From: Actinoplanes regularis
GTDB lineage: Bacteria > Actinomycetota > Actinomycetes > Mycobacteriales > Micromonosporaceae
Length of the DNA stretch: 64,000 bases
Direction: 5' to 3'
NCBI RefSeq assembly: GCF_900188005.1
Contig: NZ_FZNR01000004.1
Coordinates: forward strand, 310,001 to 374,000
The notes under the pieces were generated by a model. It was given only the letters and a program-made list of their open reading frames with translations. It searched no databases and had not been told where the DNA came from. Of the stretch, positions 57,901-64,000 are shown piece after piece. Position 1 is the stretch's first letter, and each line of letters starts with the position of its first letter. The position numbers were made by a program, and so were the translations under genes.

Positions 57901-58386
57901 TGGAAGATCTACGTCTACGCGTTCGACGGTCAGGGCAACGTGGGCATCGAACAGCGCTCGTTCAAGGTGGTCCCACCGGTCGTCGCCGGGACCAACCTGG
58001 CCCGCGGCAAGACCGTGACGGCGTCGACCTACCAGCCGACCGGCACGAACGGGCCGCAGCTGCCGTCGTACGCGGTCGACGGGGACTACGGCACCCGGTG
58101 GGCCAGTGAGTGGGTGGACACCGCGTGGCTGCAGGTGGATCTGGGCTCGGTGCAGTCCTTCGACCACGTGCAGCTCGCGTGGGAGGCGGCGTACGCCACG
58201 GCGTACCAGGTCCAGACGTCGAACGACGGCATCAACTGGACCACCGTCCACTCGACGACGGCGGGTGACGGCGGCTTCGACAACCTCGCGATCAACGGCT
58301 CCGGCCGCTACGTCCGGGTCAACAACACGGCCCGGGCCACGACGTACGGCTACTCGCTCTACGAGTTCGGCGTGTACCGCTCATAG
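54961..58386 (+). CDS. Multidomain secreted glycoside hydrolase: CBM32 x2, GH16-like, TIM barrel, CBM32
   Basis: 1141 residues from the ATG at 54961, with TTGGGGTG upstream. A signal or anchor (about 15-45), two CBM32/F5-8C modules (about 39-166 and 176-301), a GH16-like beta-jelly roll (about 319-585), a clan GH-A-type TIM barrel (about 604-898), an Ig-like domain (about 902-1004) and a third CBM32 (about 1011-1141). In the GH16-like domain the EXDXXE active site reads ETDIMT, so the second catalytic Glu is lost. The TIM barrel has WDVGNEV and ILTEGGP, with both catalytic glutamates. Substrate probably beta-1,3/1,4-glucan or a fungal wall polymer. LacI operator 3 lies upstream. Confidence 0.88.
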   Translation: MSQTTGPDRRRRRRPYVLAAVLALLLGLTTVAVTTAANAADTLLSQGKPATASSQEGADVGPANAFDGNDGTRWSSVFADPQWIRVDLGATATITGVVLQWEGAYGKAYQIQTSADGTTWTTIHSTTAGTGGTETLTVSGTGRYVRLYGTTRSSGYGYSLYEFKVYGSTTPAGECTTNAAQGRPATASSAEGADVSADKAFDGNTGTRWSSQFADPQWISVDLGATTSVCGVVLQWEGAYGKSYQIQTSSDGATWTNVYSTTNGAGGTETLNVTGSGRYVRLYGTVRASGYGYSLWEFKVLTSGGTTTPTTPPTQDPGNFTTVWQENFDGTTGTAPSGANWLTRTGTQYPGGAANWGTGSVETASDSTANVSLDGTGKLSIKAIRDGAGKWTSGRIETQRTDFTPQPGEMLKFSAVLKQPNVANGLGYWPGFRATGAAYRGNFNNWPSVGETDIMTGVNGRDQLAQTLHCGTAPDGPCAEYTGRSSGFASCVGCQAGYHEYSQVIDRTKTDEEIRFYLDGRQSWVVRESQVGVAAWNAAVHHGFYLRLDLAIGGSLPNAIAGSTTPAADTTSGGVLSVDSVTVSKATGTTPAAMTDPAVPAGPSVVKVTGTQGNWTLTVNGTPWQVKGMTYGPPQAAADGYMRDLKNMGVNTIRIWGPDANTPVLLDTAARFGIKVVVGLWLNHGADYVNDTAYKTSAKADVLNWVNQLKGRQGVLLWDVGNEVILEMQNYGLSAAEVEARRVGYAKFVNELAEAIHGADPNHPVTSTDAYTYAWTYYKQYSPALDLLAVNSYGAIDTVKRDWIAGGYTKPYILTEGGPAGEWEVPNDANGVPTEPSDLAKKAGYTYSWNAIKGHPGVALGATEFHYGLENDFGGVWLNTTTGGWRRLGYHALREAYTGQAAPNTPPEITAMTVSTPASVPAGGTFTVTATASDPQGDAIRYNLMASDKHINGNKGLRYLNFTQTGNGQFTVRAPETLGVWKIYVYAFDGQGNVGIEQRSFKVVPPVVAGTNLARGKTVTASTYQPTGTNGPQLPSYAVDGDYGTRWASEWVDTAWLQVDLGSVQSFDHVQLAWEAAYATAYQVQTSNDGINWTTVHSTTAGDGGFDNLAINGSGRYVRVNNTARATTYGYSLYEFGVYRS

Positions 58387-58395
58387 CATCACGAA

Positions 58396-58455
58396 GGCAG
58401 CCCTTGACCGATCCTTCTTCCTGACCGGGGAAGAGGATTCAGGTCAAGGGCTGCC
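58396..58455. terminator. Long imperfect hairpin after the glycoside hydrolase gene
   Basis: GGCAGCCCTTGACC (58396-58409) pairs perfectly with GGTCAAGGGCTGCC (58442-58455); the loop itself folds again (ATCCTTCTTCC with GGGGAAGAGGAT, with a bulge), giving a 60-base near-complete hairpin just past the stop. Confidence 0.7.
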
Positions 58456-58582
58456 TGTTGACCAGCGTCCAATTCGAGGGTCGATCGAACTGTCCACAAG
58501 TGAAATTGATTCATTTCCACCCAGTCTCGGATCGTCTCTTTGGGTGACCATCGATCGCCGAACCGGGCGCTTTTTCTGGATC

Positions 58583-58732
58583 ATGAATGAGCGGGTTGGT
58601 GTTGATTACGGGGACTGCCACAGTGGATCGATGAATCGGACGTTGGTGGCGGTCGACGCGTCGGTCGGAGTGAGTACGAGGGCGTTCGCGGACCGGGTGG
58701 TCGTTGTCCGGGCGAAGCGGGAATTGTCGTGA
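58583..58732 (+). CDS. Possible small protein overlapping the CHAT gene start
   Basis: 49-residue open frame from the ATG at 58583; its TGA overlaps the GTG of the CHAT/STAND gene (GTGA at 58729-58732). No good ribosome-binding site and no recognisable family (MNERVGVDYGDC near the start, VRAKRELS at the end). It is listed because the junction geometry would couple the two genes. The rest of the 342-base gap holds only the hairpin and A/T-richer sequence near 58490-58570. Confidence 0.25.
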   Translation: MNERVGVDYGDCHSGSMNRTLVAVDASVGVSTRAFADRVVVVRAKRELS

Positions 58733-61700
58733 TCGACATCGTGGTGCGGGAAACAGCGCCCGCCGCGGACGGCTCGTTCACGGCCCGGGTGGACTTCGGG
58801 GACCGCGGTGGTGCGGACGTCAGCGTGTCGATGCCGGCCGACGATGCCGGCGAAAAGCTGATGGCCTGGTATTTCGAGGAGCATTTGCGGTATCCGTTCC
58901 TGGACGGAGACCTGGAACGTAAAGCCGTCGAGTTGGTCGGCGAGTACGGGCAGTCGCTGTTCCGGCAGGTGTTCATCGGGGAGGCCGCCTACGGCTATCG
59001 GGATGCCCGCCGGGTGGGGTTCGAGGGCTACCGGCTGGTGGTCCGCGGGTCGGCGCAGTTCCAGCGGTTGCACTGGGAGGCGCTGCGCGATCCGGACAGC
59101 GGTGATCGGCTCGCGTTGCGGATGCCGGTCGTGCGCCAGAGCGCCCGGAACCCGCTGCCGTACGACCTGCCGGCGCCCGCACCGACGGTGAACATCCTGG
59201 TGCTGACGGCGCGGCCGTTCGGGCGCCGGGACGTGGGATATCGGACGATCTCGCAGCCGCTGCTGGACGCGATCGGGCAGACCGACGTACCGGTGACAGT
59301 GGATCTGGTCCGTCCGGGGACCTGGACGGCGTTGCGGGAGGCGTTGCGCGCGGCCGAACGGAAGCACGGCCAGGGCTGGTATCAGGTGGTGCACTTCGAC
59401 GTGCACGGCGGCTTCGGCACCCCGAGCAGCATGACCACCGGTAGCGGCGGTGCCGGGGGCCGGTATCTGTTCGACCCGGCCCACACCCCGGCGGCCGATG
59501 TCAAGCAGGGGTTCCTGTTCTTCGAGACGGGCACGGCGGGTACGGCGCAGCCGGTGCCGTCGGCGCAGGTCGCCGCGTTGCTGGCGGAGCATCGGGTGGC
59601 GGTGGCGGTGTTGAACGCCTGCCAGTCGGCGATGCAGACCGGTGATGAGGCCAGCCTGGCGCACGATCTGGTCGCCGCGGGGGCACCGGTCGCGGTGGGG
59701 ATGGCGTATTCGGTGACGGTCAGCGCCGCCTCGCGGGCCATGCCGGTGCTGTATGGACGGCTGGCCGCCGGGGACGATCCGGTGCGGGCGGCGTTCGAGG
59801 CACGACGGGCGCTGCACGACGTGAAGACCCGGAAGGCGTACTTCGAGCACGAGCTGGAGCTGGAGGACTGGATCCTGCCGGTGGTGTACGCCCAGCGCGA
59901 CTCCCGGCTGACGGTCCGGCCGATGACCCCGGTCGAGCAGGAGGCGTTCTATCGGCGGCGGGACCAGGTCGCGGTGGCGCCGGTGGTGGAGTACGGGTTC
60001 GTCGGCCGTGACCTGGACCTGCACGCTCTGGAACGGCTGCTGCTGACCGACGGACAGCGGACCCAGGTGCTGGTGCGGGGGATGGCCGGGGCGGGCAAAT
60101 CGACCCTGCTGGCCCACGCCGGCTGGTGGTGGCAGCGCACCGGCCTGATCGACCAGGTGTTCGCGTTCTCCTACGAACAGCGGGCGTGGAACGTCGATCA
60201 GATCATCCGGCACATCGCCCAGCACCTGCTGACGCCGGTGGAGTTCGCGCAGTGGGACGCGCTCGGCGACGCCGCGAAAGCCGGCCGGATCACCACGATG
60301 CTGCGGGCGTCGCGGCATCTGATCGTGCTGGACAACGCCGAATCGATCACCGCCAGCCCGGCAGCGATCCCGCACGCCCTGCCCGAGGCCGACCGCGACC
60401 GGCTCGCCCGCTGGCTGGGCGGCCTGCGTGGTGGCCGGACGCTGCTGCTGGTCGGATCCCGGGAGGCCGAAGCCTGGCTGGCCGGTGCCACGTTCACCGA
60501 CCGTGTGTACGAACTGCCCGGCCTGGATCCGCAGGCCGCCTCCGACCTGCTCGACCGGATCCTGAAGCGGAACGGCGGCAGCCAGTGGATGTCGGACACC
60601 GCCGACAGCCAGGAGCGGCAGGCGCTACAGGAGCTGATCCGGGTTTTGGACGGTTACCCCCTGCCGATGACCGTCGTCCTGCCCAACCTGGCGACCACCC
60701 CGCCGAGCCAGGTCCTGACCGAACTGCACAGCGGCGACACCAGCGCCGACTCGACGATGGTCGCGCGAAAGGCGATCGAGTACAGCCACGGCAAGCTCGA
60801 CCCCGCCCTGCAGCAGTCCCTGCTCCTACTGGCCCCGTTCACCGCCACCATCCCCGTACCCATGCTGATCAACTACATGGCCGCCCTTCGCGCCGAGTTG
60901 GGAAACAGCAACCTCGACGGCGTTGACCTGGCGGCTGCGGTGGCGGAGTTGCGGCGGGTCGGGCTCGCCGCCGACCACCCGCTGTTCCCCGCTTTTGTAC
61001 AGGTCGTCCCAGTCCTGCCGTTCTTCCTGCGCAACCGGATGCGAGACCGACCGGACCTCGCCTCCGCCACCGAGCAGGCGCACTACCAGCTCTATATCGA
61101 TCTCGGCCTGGCTCTGCACCAGATGCTGCGCGGCACCGACAGGCAACAGCGCGCGGCCGGTCAGGCCGGCGTGGCAGCGGAATACGCCAACCTCACCGCC
61201 GCACTCAGCCATGCCCAACGCACCACCCAACCGGTGAAGCCTCTCATTTTTGCGCTGGAGGAATTCCTCGATCAGACGCAGCAGCACCACGCCCGACGAC
61301 AACTGCTCGACAATGCGATCGACCGGCACCCCAGCAGCAACGATCCCGACCAGCAAGCCGAACTGGCCAGCCTGCACAATCTCGCCGGCAACACCGCACT
61401 GGATCAACACCGCCTCGATGACGCCTACCGCCATCACCAAACCGAACTCGCCATCAAGCAGGCCATCGGCTTGCGGCGACAGCAAGGACCCACCTACCAC
61501 CAGCTCGGCATGCTCGCGCAGGAGCAGCGGCGCTTCGAGCAAGCCGAGCAGCACTATCGTCAGGCTCTCGACATCTACCTGGAGTTCGACGATCGGCACT
61601 ACACCGCCGGTACCTACCATCAGCTCGGTATGGTTGCGCAGGAGCAGCGGCGCTTCGAGCAAGCCGAGCAGCACTATCGTCAGGCTCTCGACATCTACCT

Positions 61701-62466
61701 GGAGTTCGACGATCGGCACAGCGCTGCCAGCACCTATCACCAGCTCGGCAGGGTTGCGCAGGAGCAGCGGCATTTCGAGCGAGCCGAGCAGCACTACCGT
61801 CAGGCTCTCGACATCAAGCTGGAGTTCAACGACCGGTACGAGACCGCCAGCACCTATCACCAGCTCGGCTTGGTCGCGCAGGAGCAGCAGCGCTTCGAGC
61901 GAGCCGAGCAGCACTATCGTCAGGCTCTCGACATCTACCTGGAGTTCAACGACCGGTACGAGACCGCCGGTACCTACCACCAGCTCGGTATGGTCGCGCT
62001 GGAGCAGCGGCGCTTCGAGCAAGCCGAGCGGCACTATCGTCAGGCTCTCGACATCCTCCTGGAATTCAACGACCGGTACAGCGCTGCCAGCACCTACCAC
62101 CAGCTCGGTATGGTCGCGCTGGAGCAGCGGTCCTTCGAGCGAGCCGAGCAGCACTACCGTCAGGCCCTCGACATCAAGCTGGAGTTCGACGACCGGCGCA
62201 GCGCCGCCAGCACCTACTACCAGCTCGGGCAGCTCTACTCCGAGCTGGACCGCCGGGCCGACGCCGTTGACAATTTGCTCCATGCTTCGTTCGCCTGGCA
62301 CAGCACCACCGAGGCATGGCCTCCGGAACCCTTCGACCTGCTTCGACTGATGCGGCCGTCGCTGCCACCGACTCAGTTCCAGAACGCCATAAGCAAGATC
62401 ATCCCGGCCGACCTGCAACACAGTTTCCGCACCGCACTCGACAGCAACAGCGATCCCGGTGATTGA
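58729..62466 (+). CDS. CHAT protease / STAND NTPase / TPR protein
   Basis: 1245 residues from the GTG at 58729. The CHAT domain occupies about residues 100-400, with candidate catalytic H226 in VVHFDVHGG and C298 in VAVLNACQSA. A short linker leads to FVGRDLDLHALERLL and a STAND-type NTPase: Walker A GMAGAGKST (451-459) and Walker B LIVLDN (531-536), followed by an NB-ARC-like sensor region (LLLVGSREAEAW) and a winged-helix-like segment. From about residue 870 there are TPR helices, of which residues 922-1161 are six almost identical 40-residue repeats. CHAT-STAND-TPR proteins resemble known anti-phage and self/non-self sensors, where ligand binding to repeats triggers oligomerisation and protease activation. 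Cytosolic; target unknown. Confidence 0.88.
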   Translation: MIDIVVRETAPAADGSFTARVDFGDRGGADVSVSMPADDAGEKLMAWYFEEHLRYPFLDGDLERKAVELVGEYGQSLFRQVFIGEAAYGYRDARRVGFEGYRLVVRGSAQFQRLHWEALRDPDSGDRLALRMPVVRQSARNPLPYDLPAPAPTVNILVLTARPFGRRDVGYRTISQPLLDAIGQTDVPVTVDLVRPGTWTALREALRAAERKHGQGWYQVVHFDVHGGFGTPSSMTTGSGGAGGRYLFDPAHTPAADVKQGFLFFETGTAGTAQPVPSAQVAALLAEHRVAVAVLNACQSAMQTGDEASLAHDLVAAGAPVAVGMAYSVTVSAASRAMPVLYGRLAAGDDPVRAAFEARRALHDVKTRKAYFEHELELEDWILPVVYAQRDSRLTVRPMTPVEQEAFYRRRDQVAVAPVVEYGFVGRDLDLHALERLLLTDGQRTQVLVRGMAGAGKSTLLAHAGWWWQRTGLIDQVFAFSYEQRAWNVDQIIRHIAQHLLTPVEFAQWDALGDAAKAGRITTMLRASRHLIVLDNAESITASPAAIPHALPEADRDRLARWLGGLRGGRTLLLVGSREAEAWLAGATFTDRVYELPGLDPQAASDLLDRILKRNGGSQWMSDTADSQERQALQELIRVLDGYPLPMTVVLPNLATTPPSQVLTELHSGDTSADSTMVARKAIEYSHGKLDPALQQSLLLLAPFTATIPVPMLINYMAALRAELGNSNLDGVDLAAAVAELRRVGLAADHPLFPAFVQVVPVLPFFLRNRMRDRPDLASATEQAHYQLYIDLGLALHQMLRGTDRQQRAAGQAGVAAEYANLTAALSHAQRTTQPVKPLIFALEEFLDQTQQHHARRQLLDNAIDRHPSSNDPDQQAELASLHNLAGNTALDQHRLDDAYRHHQTELAIKQAIGLRRQQGPTYHQLGMLAQEQRRFEQAEQHYRQALDIYLEFDDRHYTAGTYHQLGMVAQEQRRFEQAEQHYRQALDIYLEFDDRHSAASTYHQLGRVAQEQRHFERAEQHYRQALDIKLEFNDRYETASTYHQLGLVAQEQQRFERAEQHYRQALDIYLEFNDRYETAGTYHQLGMVALEQRRFEQAERHYRQALDILLEFNDRYSAASTYHQLGMVALEQRSFERAEQHYRQALDIKLEFDDRRSAASTYYQLGQLYSELDRRADAVDNLLHASFAWHSTTEAWPPEPFDLLRLMRPSLPPTQFQNAISKIIPADLQHSFRTALDSNSDPGD
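61492..62211 (+). repeat. Six 120-bp TPR-coding repeats
   Basis: Units start at 61492, 61612, 61732, 61852, 61972 and 62092, with a diverged partial seventh from 62212. Blocks of 70-90 bases are identical between neighbours, far more similar than needed by protein selection, so recent unequal crossing-over or gene conversion is likely. Each unit encodes TYHQLG-V-EQ-RFE-AE-HYRQALDI-LEF-DR with changes concentrated at a few positions. Confidence 0.9.
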
Positions 62467-62490
62467 CGCGGTCGGCACGCCTGCTCGACG

Positions 62491-62530
62491 ACAGAGCGAC
62501 CCGCCCATCTACTTGGGCGGGCCGCTCTGT
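62491..62530. terminator. Bidirectional terminator
   Basis: ACAGAGCGACCCGCCC (62491-62506) and GGGCGGGCCGCTCTGT (62515-62530), 16-bp stem with one mismatch and an eight-base loop, between the convergent CHAT and MFS genes. Confidence 0.85.
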
Positions 62531-62611
62531 CGGATGCCGGGATCCGGACCTCCGCGTCGCCCCGGTCGACGACTTCCTGACCGTGGGTCGAGAGGTCGGC
62601 TACCGGTTCCG

Positions 62612-64000
62612 TTACGCGCTCTGCAGTTCGGGGGCCTCGGTCTTCGGGGCGTCGGCGAAGCCGCGCAGTGGCACGTGCTTGATGAAGAGCGCGACCACGA
62701 TCCCCACCGCCGCCGCGATCGCGCCCCAGGTGAAGGCGGCCTGGATGCCGTCGCTGACGCCCAGCGCGAAGGCGTGCTGGATCGGCTCCGGCAGGGCCCG
62801 CAGCGTGGCCGGTGTCATCGCCGCCGCCGAGTTCGCGCCGGTCACCGCGGTGCCGGTGGTGCTGGTGAACGAGTCGAGCAGGGTGTTGATGTAGAGCGTG
62901 CTCAGCAGCGAGACGCCGAGCGAGCCGCCCATGTTCCGCAGGAAGGTGGCGGCACCGGTCGCGGCGCCGACCGCGTTGACCGGGGAGCTGTTCTGCGCGA
63001 TCAGCATGGTGGTCTGCATCAGGCAGCCCATGCCGGCGCCGAGCACGACCATGAACAGGCCGGTCATGAAGCGTGAGGTGCCGATGTCCATGGTGGCGAA
63101 CAGGACCAGGCCGCCGGTCATCAGCACGGTGCCGATGATCGGCAGGATGCGGTAGTGGCCGGTACGGGTGATGAACTGGCCGCCCACCAGCGAGACCACC
63201 ATCGCGGCGATCATCATCGGCATGAGCAGCAGACCGCTGTTGGTGGCCGAGGCGCCCTGCACGTACTGCTGGAACTGGGGCAGCAGGGTGATGCCGCCGA
63301 ACATCGCGAAGCCGACGATCAGGCTGAGCGCGCCGGCCAGGACGAAGTTGCGGTTGGCGAAGACCGACAGCGGCATGATCGGCTCGGCGGCGCGGCGCTC
63401 GACCACGATGAACGCGGCGAGACCGGCGGCGGTCAGCGCGGCCAGGCCGAGGATCTGCGGGGAGGCCCAGTCGTACTCGCTGCCGCCCCACGTGGTGATC
63501 AGCACGAGCGTGGTGATCCAGACGCTGAGCAGGGCCGCGCCGAGCCAGTCGATGCGCACCTTGCCGGCGCCGCGCGGCAGCTTGGCCAGCACGAACCAGC
63601 AGACCGCGAGCGCGACGACGCCCAGCGGCAGGTTGACGTAGAACGCCCAGCGCCAGTTCAGGTTGTCGGTGATGAAGCCGCCGACGAGCGGACCGCCGAT
63701 CATCGCGAGCGGCATGACGGCCATCATCACGCCCTGGTAGCGGCCACGCTCGCGGGGCGGCACGATGTCGGCCAGGACGGCCATGACACCGACCATCAGG
63801 CCGCCGGCGCCGAGACCCTGGAGTGCGCGGAAGGCGACCAGCTCACCCATGTTCTGCGACATGCCGCAGAGCGCGGAGCCGACCAGGAAGATCGCGATCG
63901 AGCTGAGGAAGGTGATCCGCCGGCCGAGCAGGTCGCCGAGCTTGCCCCAGATCGGGGTGGCGACGGTGGAGGCGAGCACGTAGCCGGTGGTCACCCAGGC
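62612..64000 (-). CDS. DHA2-family MFS drug-type exporter (5' partial)
   Basis: The frame is open to the window edge, so the N-terminus (about one helix) is missing. The visible 463 residues include the MFS motif A region ([13 protein letters not shown]), motif C-like [43 protein letters not shown], and the further helices of a 14-TM DHA2 (EmrB/QacA) exporter. These proteins expel drugs or metabolites by proton exchange. No TetR or MarR regulator is visible inside the window; one could lie beyond the right edge. The C-terminus is short and ends ELQSA. Confidence 0.9.
   Translation of the reverse strand, partial: [462 protein letters not shown]

Noticed and set aside
54901..58251. 1116-codon open frame antisense to the large glycoside hydrolase
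   Set aside because: It is Arg/Val/Asp-rich with no domain and mirrors the codon bias of the plus-strand gene, which has clear catalytic and CBM motifs.
61492..62211. Possible CRISPR array
   Set aside because: Units are contiguous 120-bp coding repeats without unique spacers. The same holds for the 54-, 77- and 39-bp arrays.
1..64000. tRNA genes, rRNA genes, riboswitches and transposases
   Set aside because: No tRNA-like cloverleaf, rRNA segment, known riboswitch core or transposase DDE/HUH motif was recognised by eye; a covariance-model scan would be needed to exclude them fully.

Overview
The window reads as chromosomal DNA of a high-GC filamentous actinobacterium, most likely Micromonosporaceae (an Actinoplanes-like genome). 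This rests on very high GC with strong GC3 bias, frequent GTG and TTG starts, actinobacterial -10 boxes placed 6-8 bases before the start codon, twin-arginine and lipoprotein exports, CBM-bearing secreted hydrolases, an ECF42/DGPF pair and DUF990-type ABC transporters. The genus is an inference; there is no rRNA marker here. I found no tRNA, rRNA, CRISPR array, insertion sequence or prophage, so this looks like stable chromosome with a large accessory share.

1-15.6 kb: a diguanylate cyclase cut by the window edge, an orphan histidine kinase in lower-GC DNA, a DUF2203 protein, a 54-bp tandem repeat, an RtcB RNA ligase and a small HTH protein. A tightly coupled three-gene operon follows: an unknown protein, a MoxR-type AAA ATPase, and a HEXXH metallopeptidase-like protein with a VWA domain. 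Then come small secreted and metabolic genes (HAD hydrolase, intradiol-dioxygenase-like lipoprotein, VOC protein, isochorismatase-like hydrolase) and a decayed Uma2 gene. 15.6-31 kb: cell-envelope functions (MurJ flippase, a D,D-carboxypeptidase with a Pro/Val-repeat N-terminus, FabF), an EamA exporter and MocR regulator whose start codons overlap head to head, a Ser/Thr kinase, a pectate lyase, a nucleoside hydrolase and a DUF990 ABC exporter. The exporter's first permease gene is preceded by a 77-78 bp triplication that carries ribosome-binding site and start codon.

31-44.5 kb: phosphotransferase, lipoproteins, a lamin-tail-domain surface protein, a decayed MFS gene, a PQQ-type sugar dehydrogenase lipoprotein, a GH5-like endoglucanase, a radical SAM enzyme with an unusual CX8CX2C cysteine spacing, a polysaccharide deacetylase with 13-residue Thr-rich repeats, PrfC and a secreted M28 peptidase. 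44.7-49.2 kb: two adjacent secreted genes that together look like a split copper amine oxidase, followed by a DUF305 gene; then a DGPF protein with its ECF42 sigma factor.

49.3-64 kb: an AraC regulator with a DUF1772 membrane protein, a flavin reductase, and a LacI regulator next to two large carbohydrate-active secreted genes. The same palindrome (GGARAGCGCTYTCC) sits in front of the LacI gene, the DUF1996/CBM gene and the 1141-residue GH16-like/TIM-barrel/CBM protein, with a variant before the pectate lyase, which suggests one polysaccharide regulon. The last large gene encodes a CHAT protease / STAND NTPase / TPR protein with six nearly identical 120-bp TPR repeats. It is the best candidate in the window for a poorly described defence or signalling system. 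A partial DHA2-type MFS exporter closes the window.
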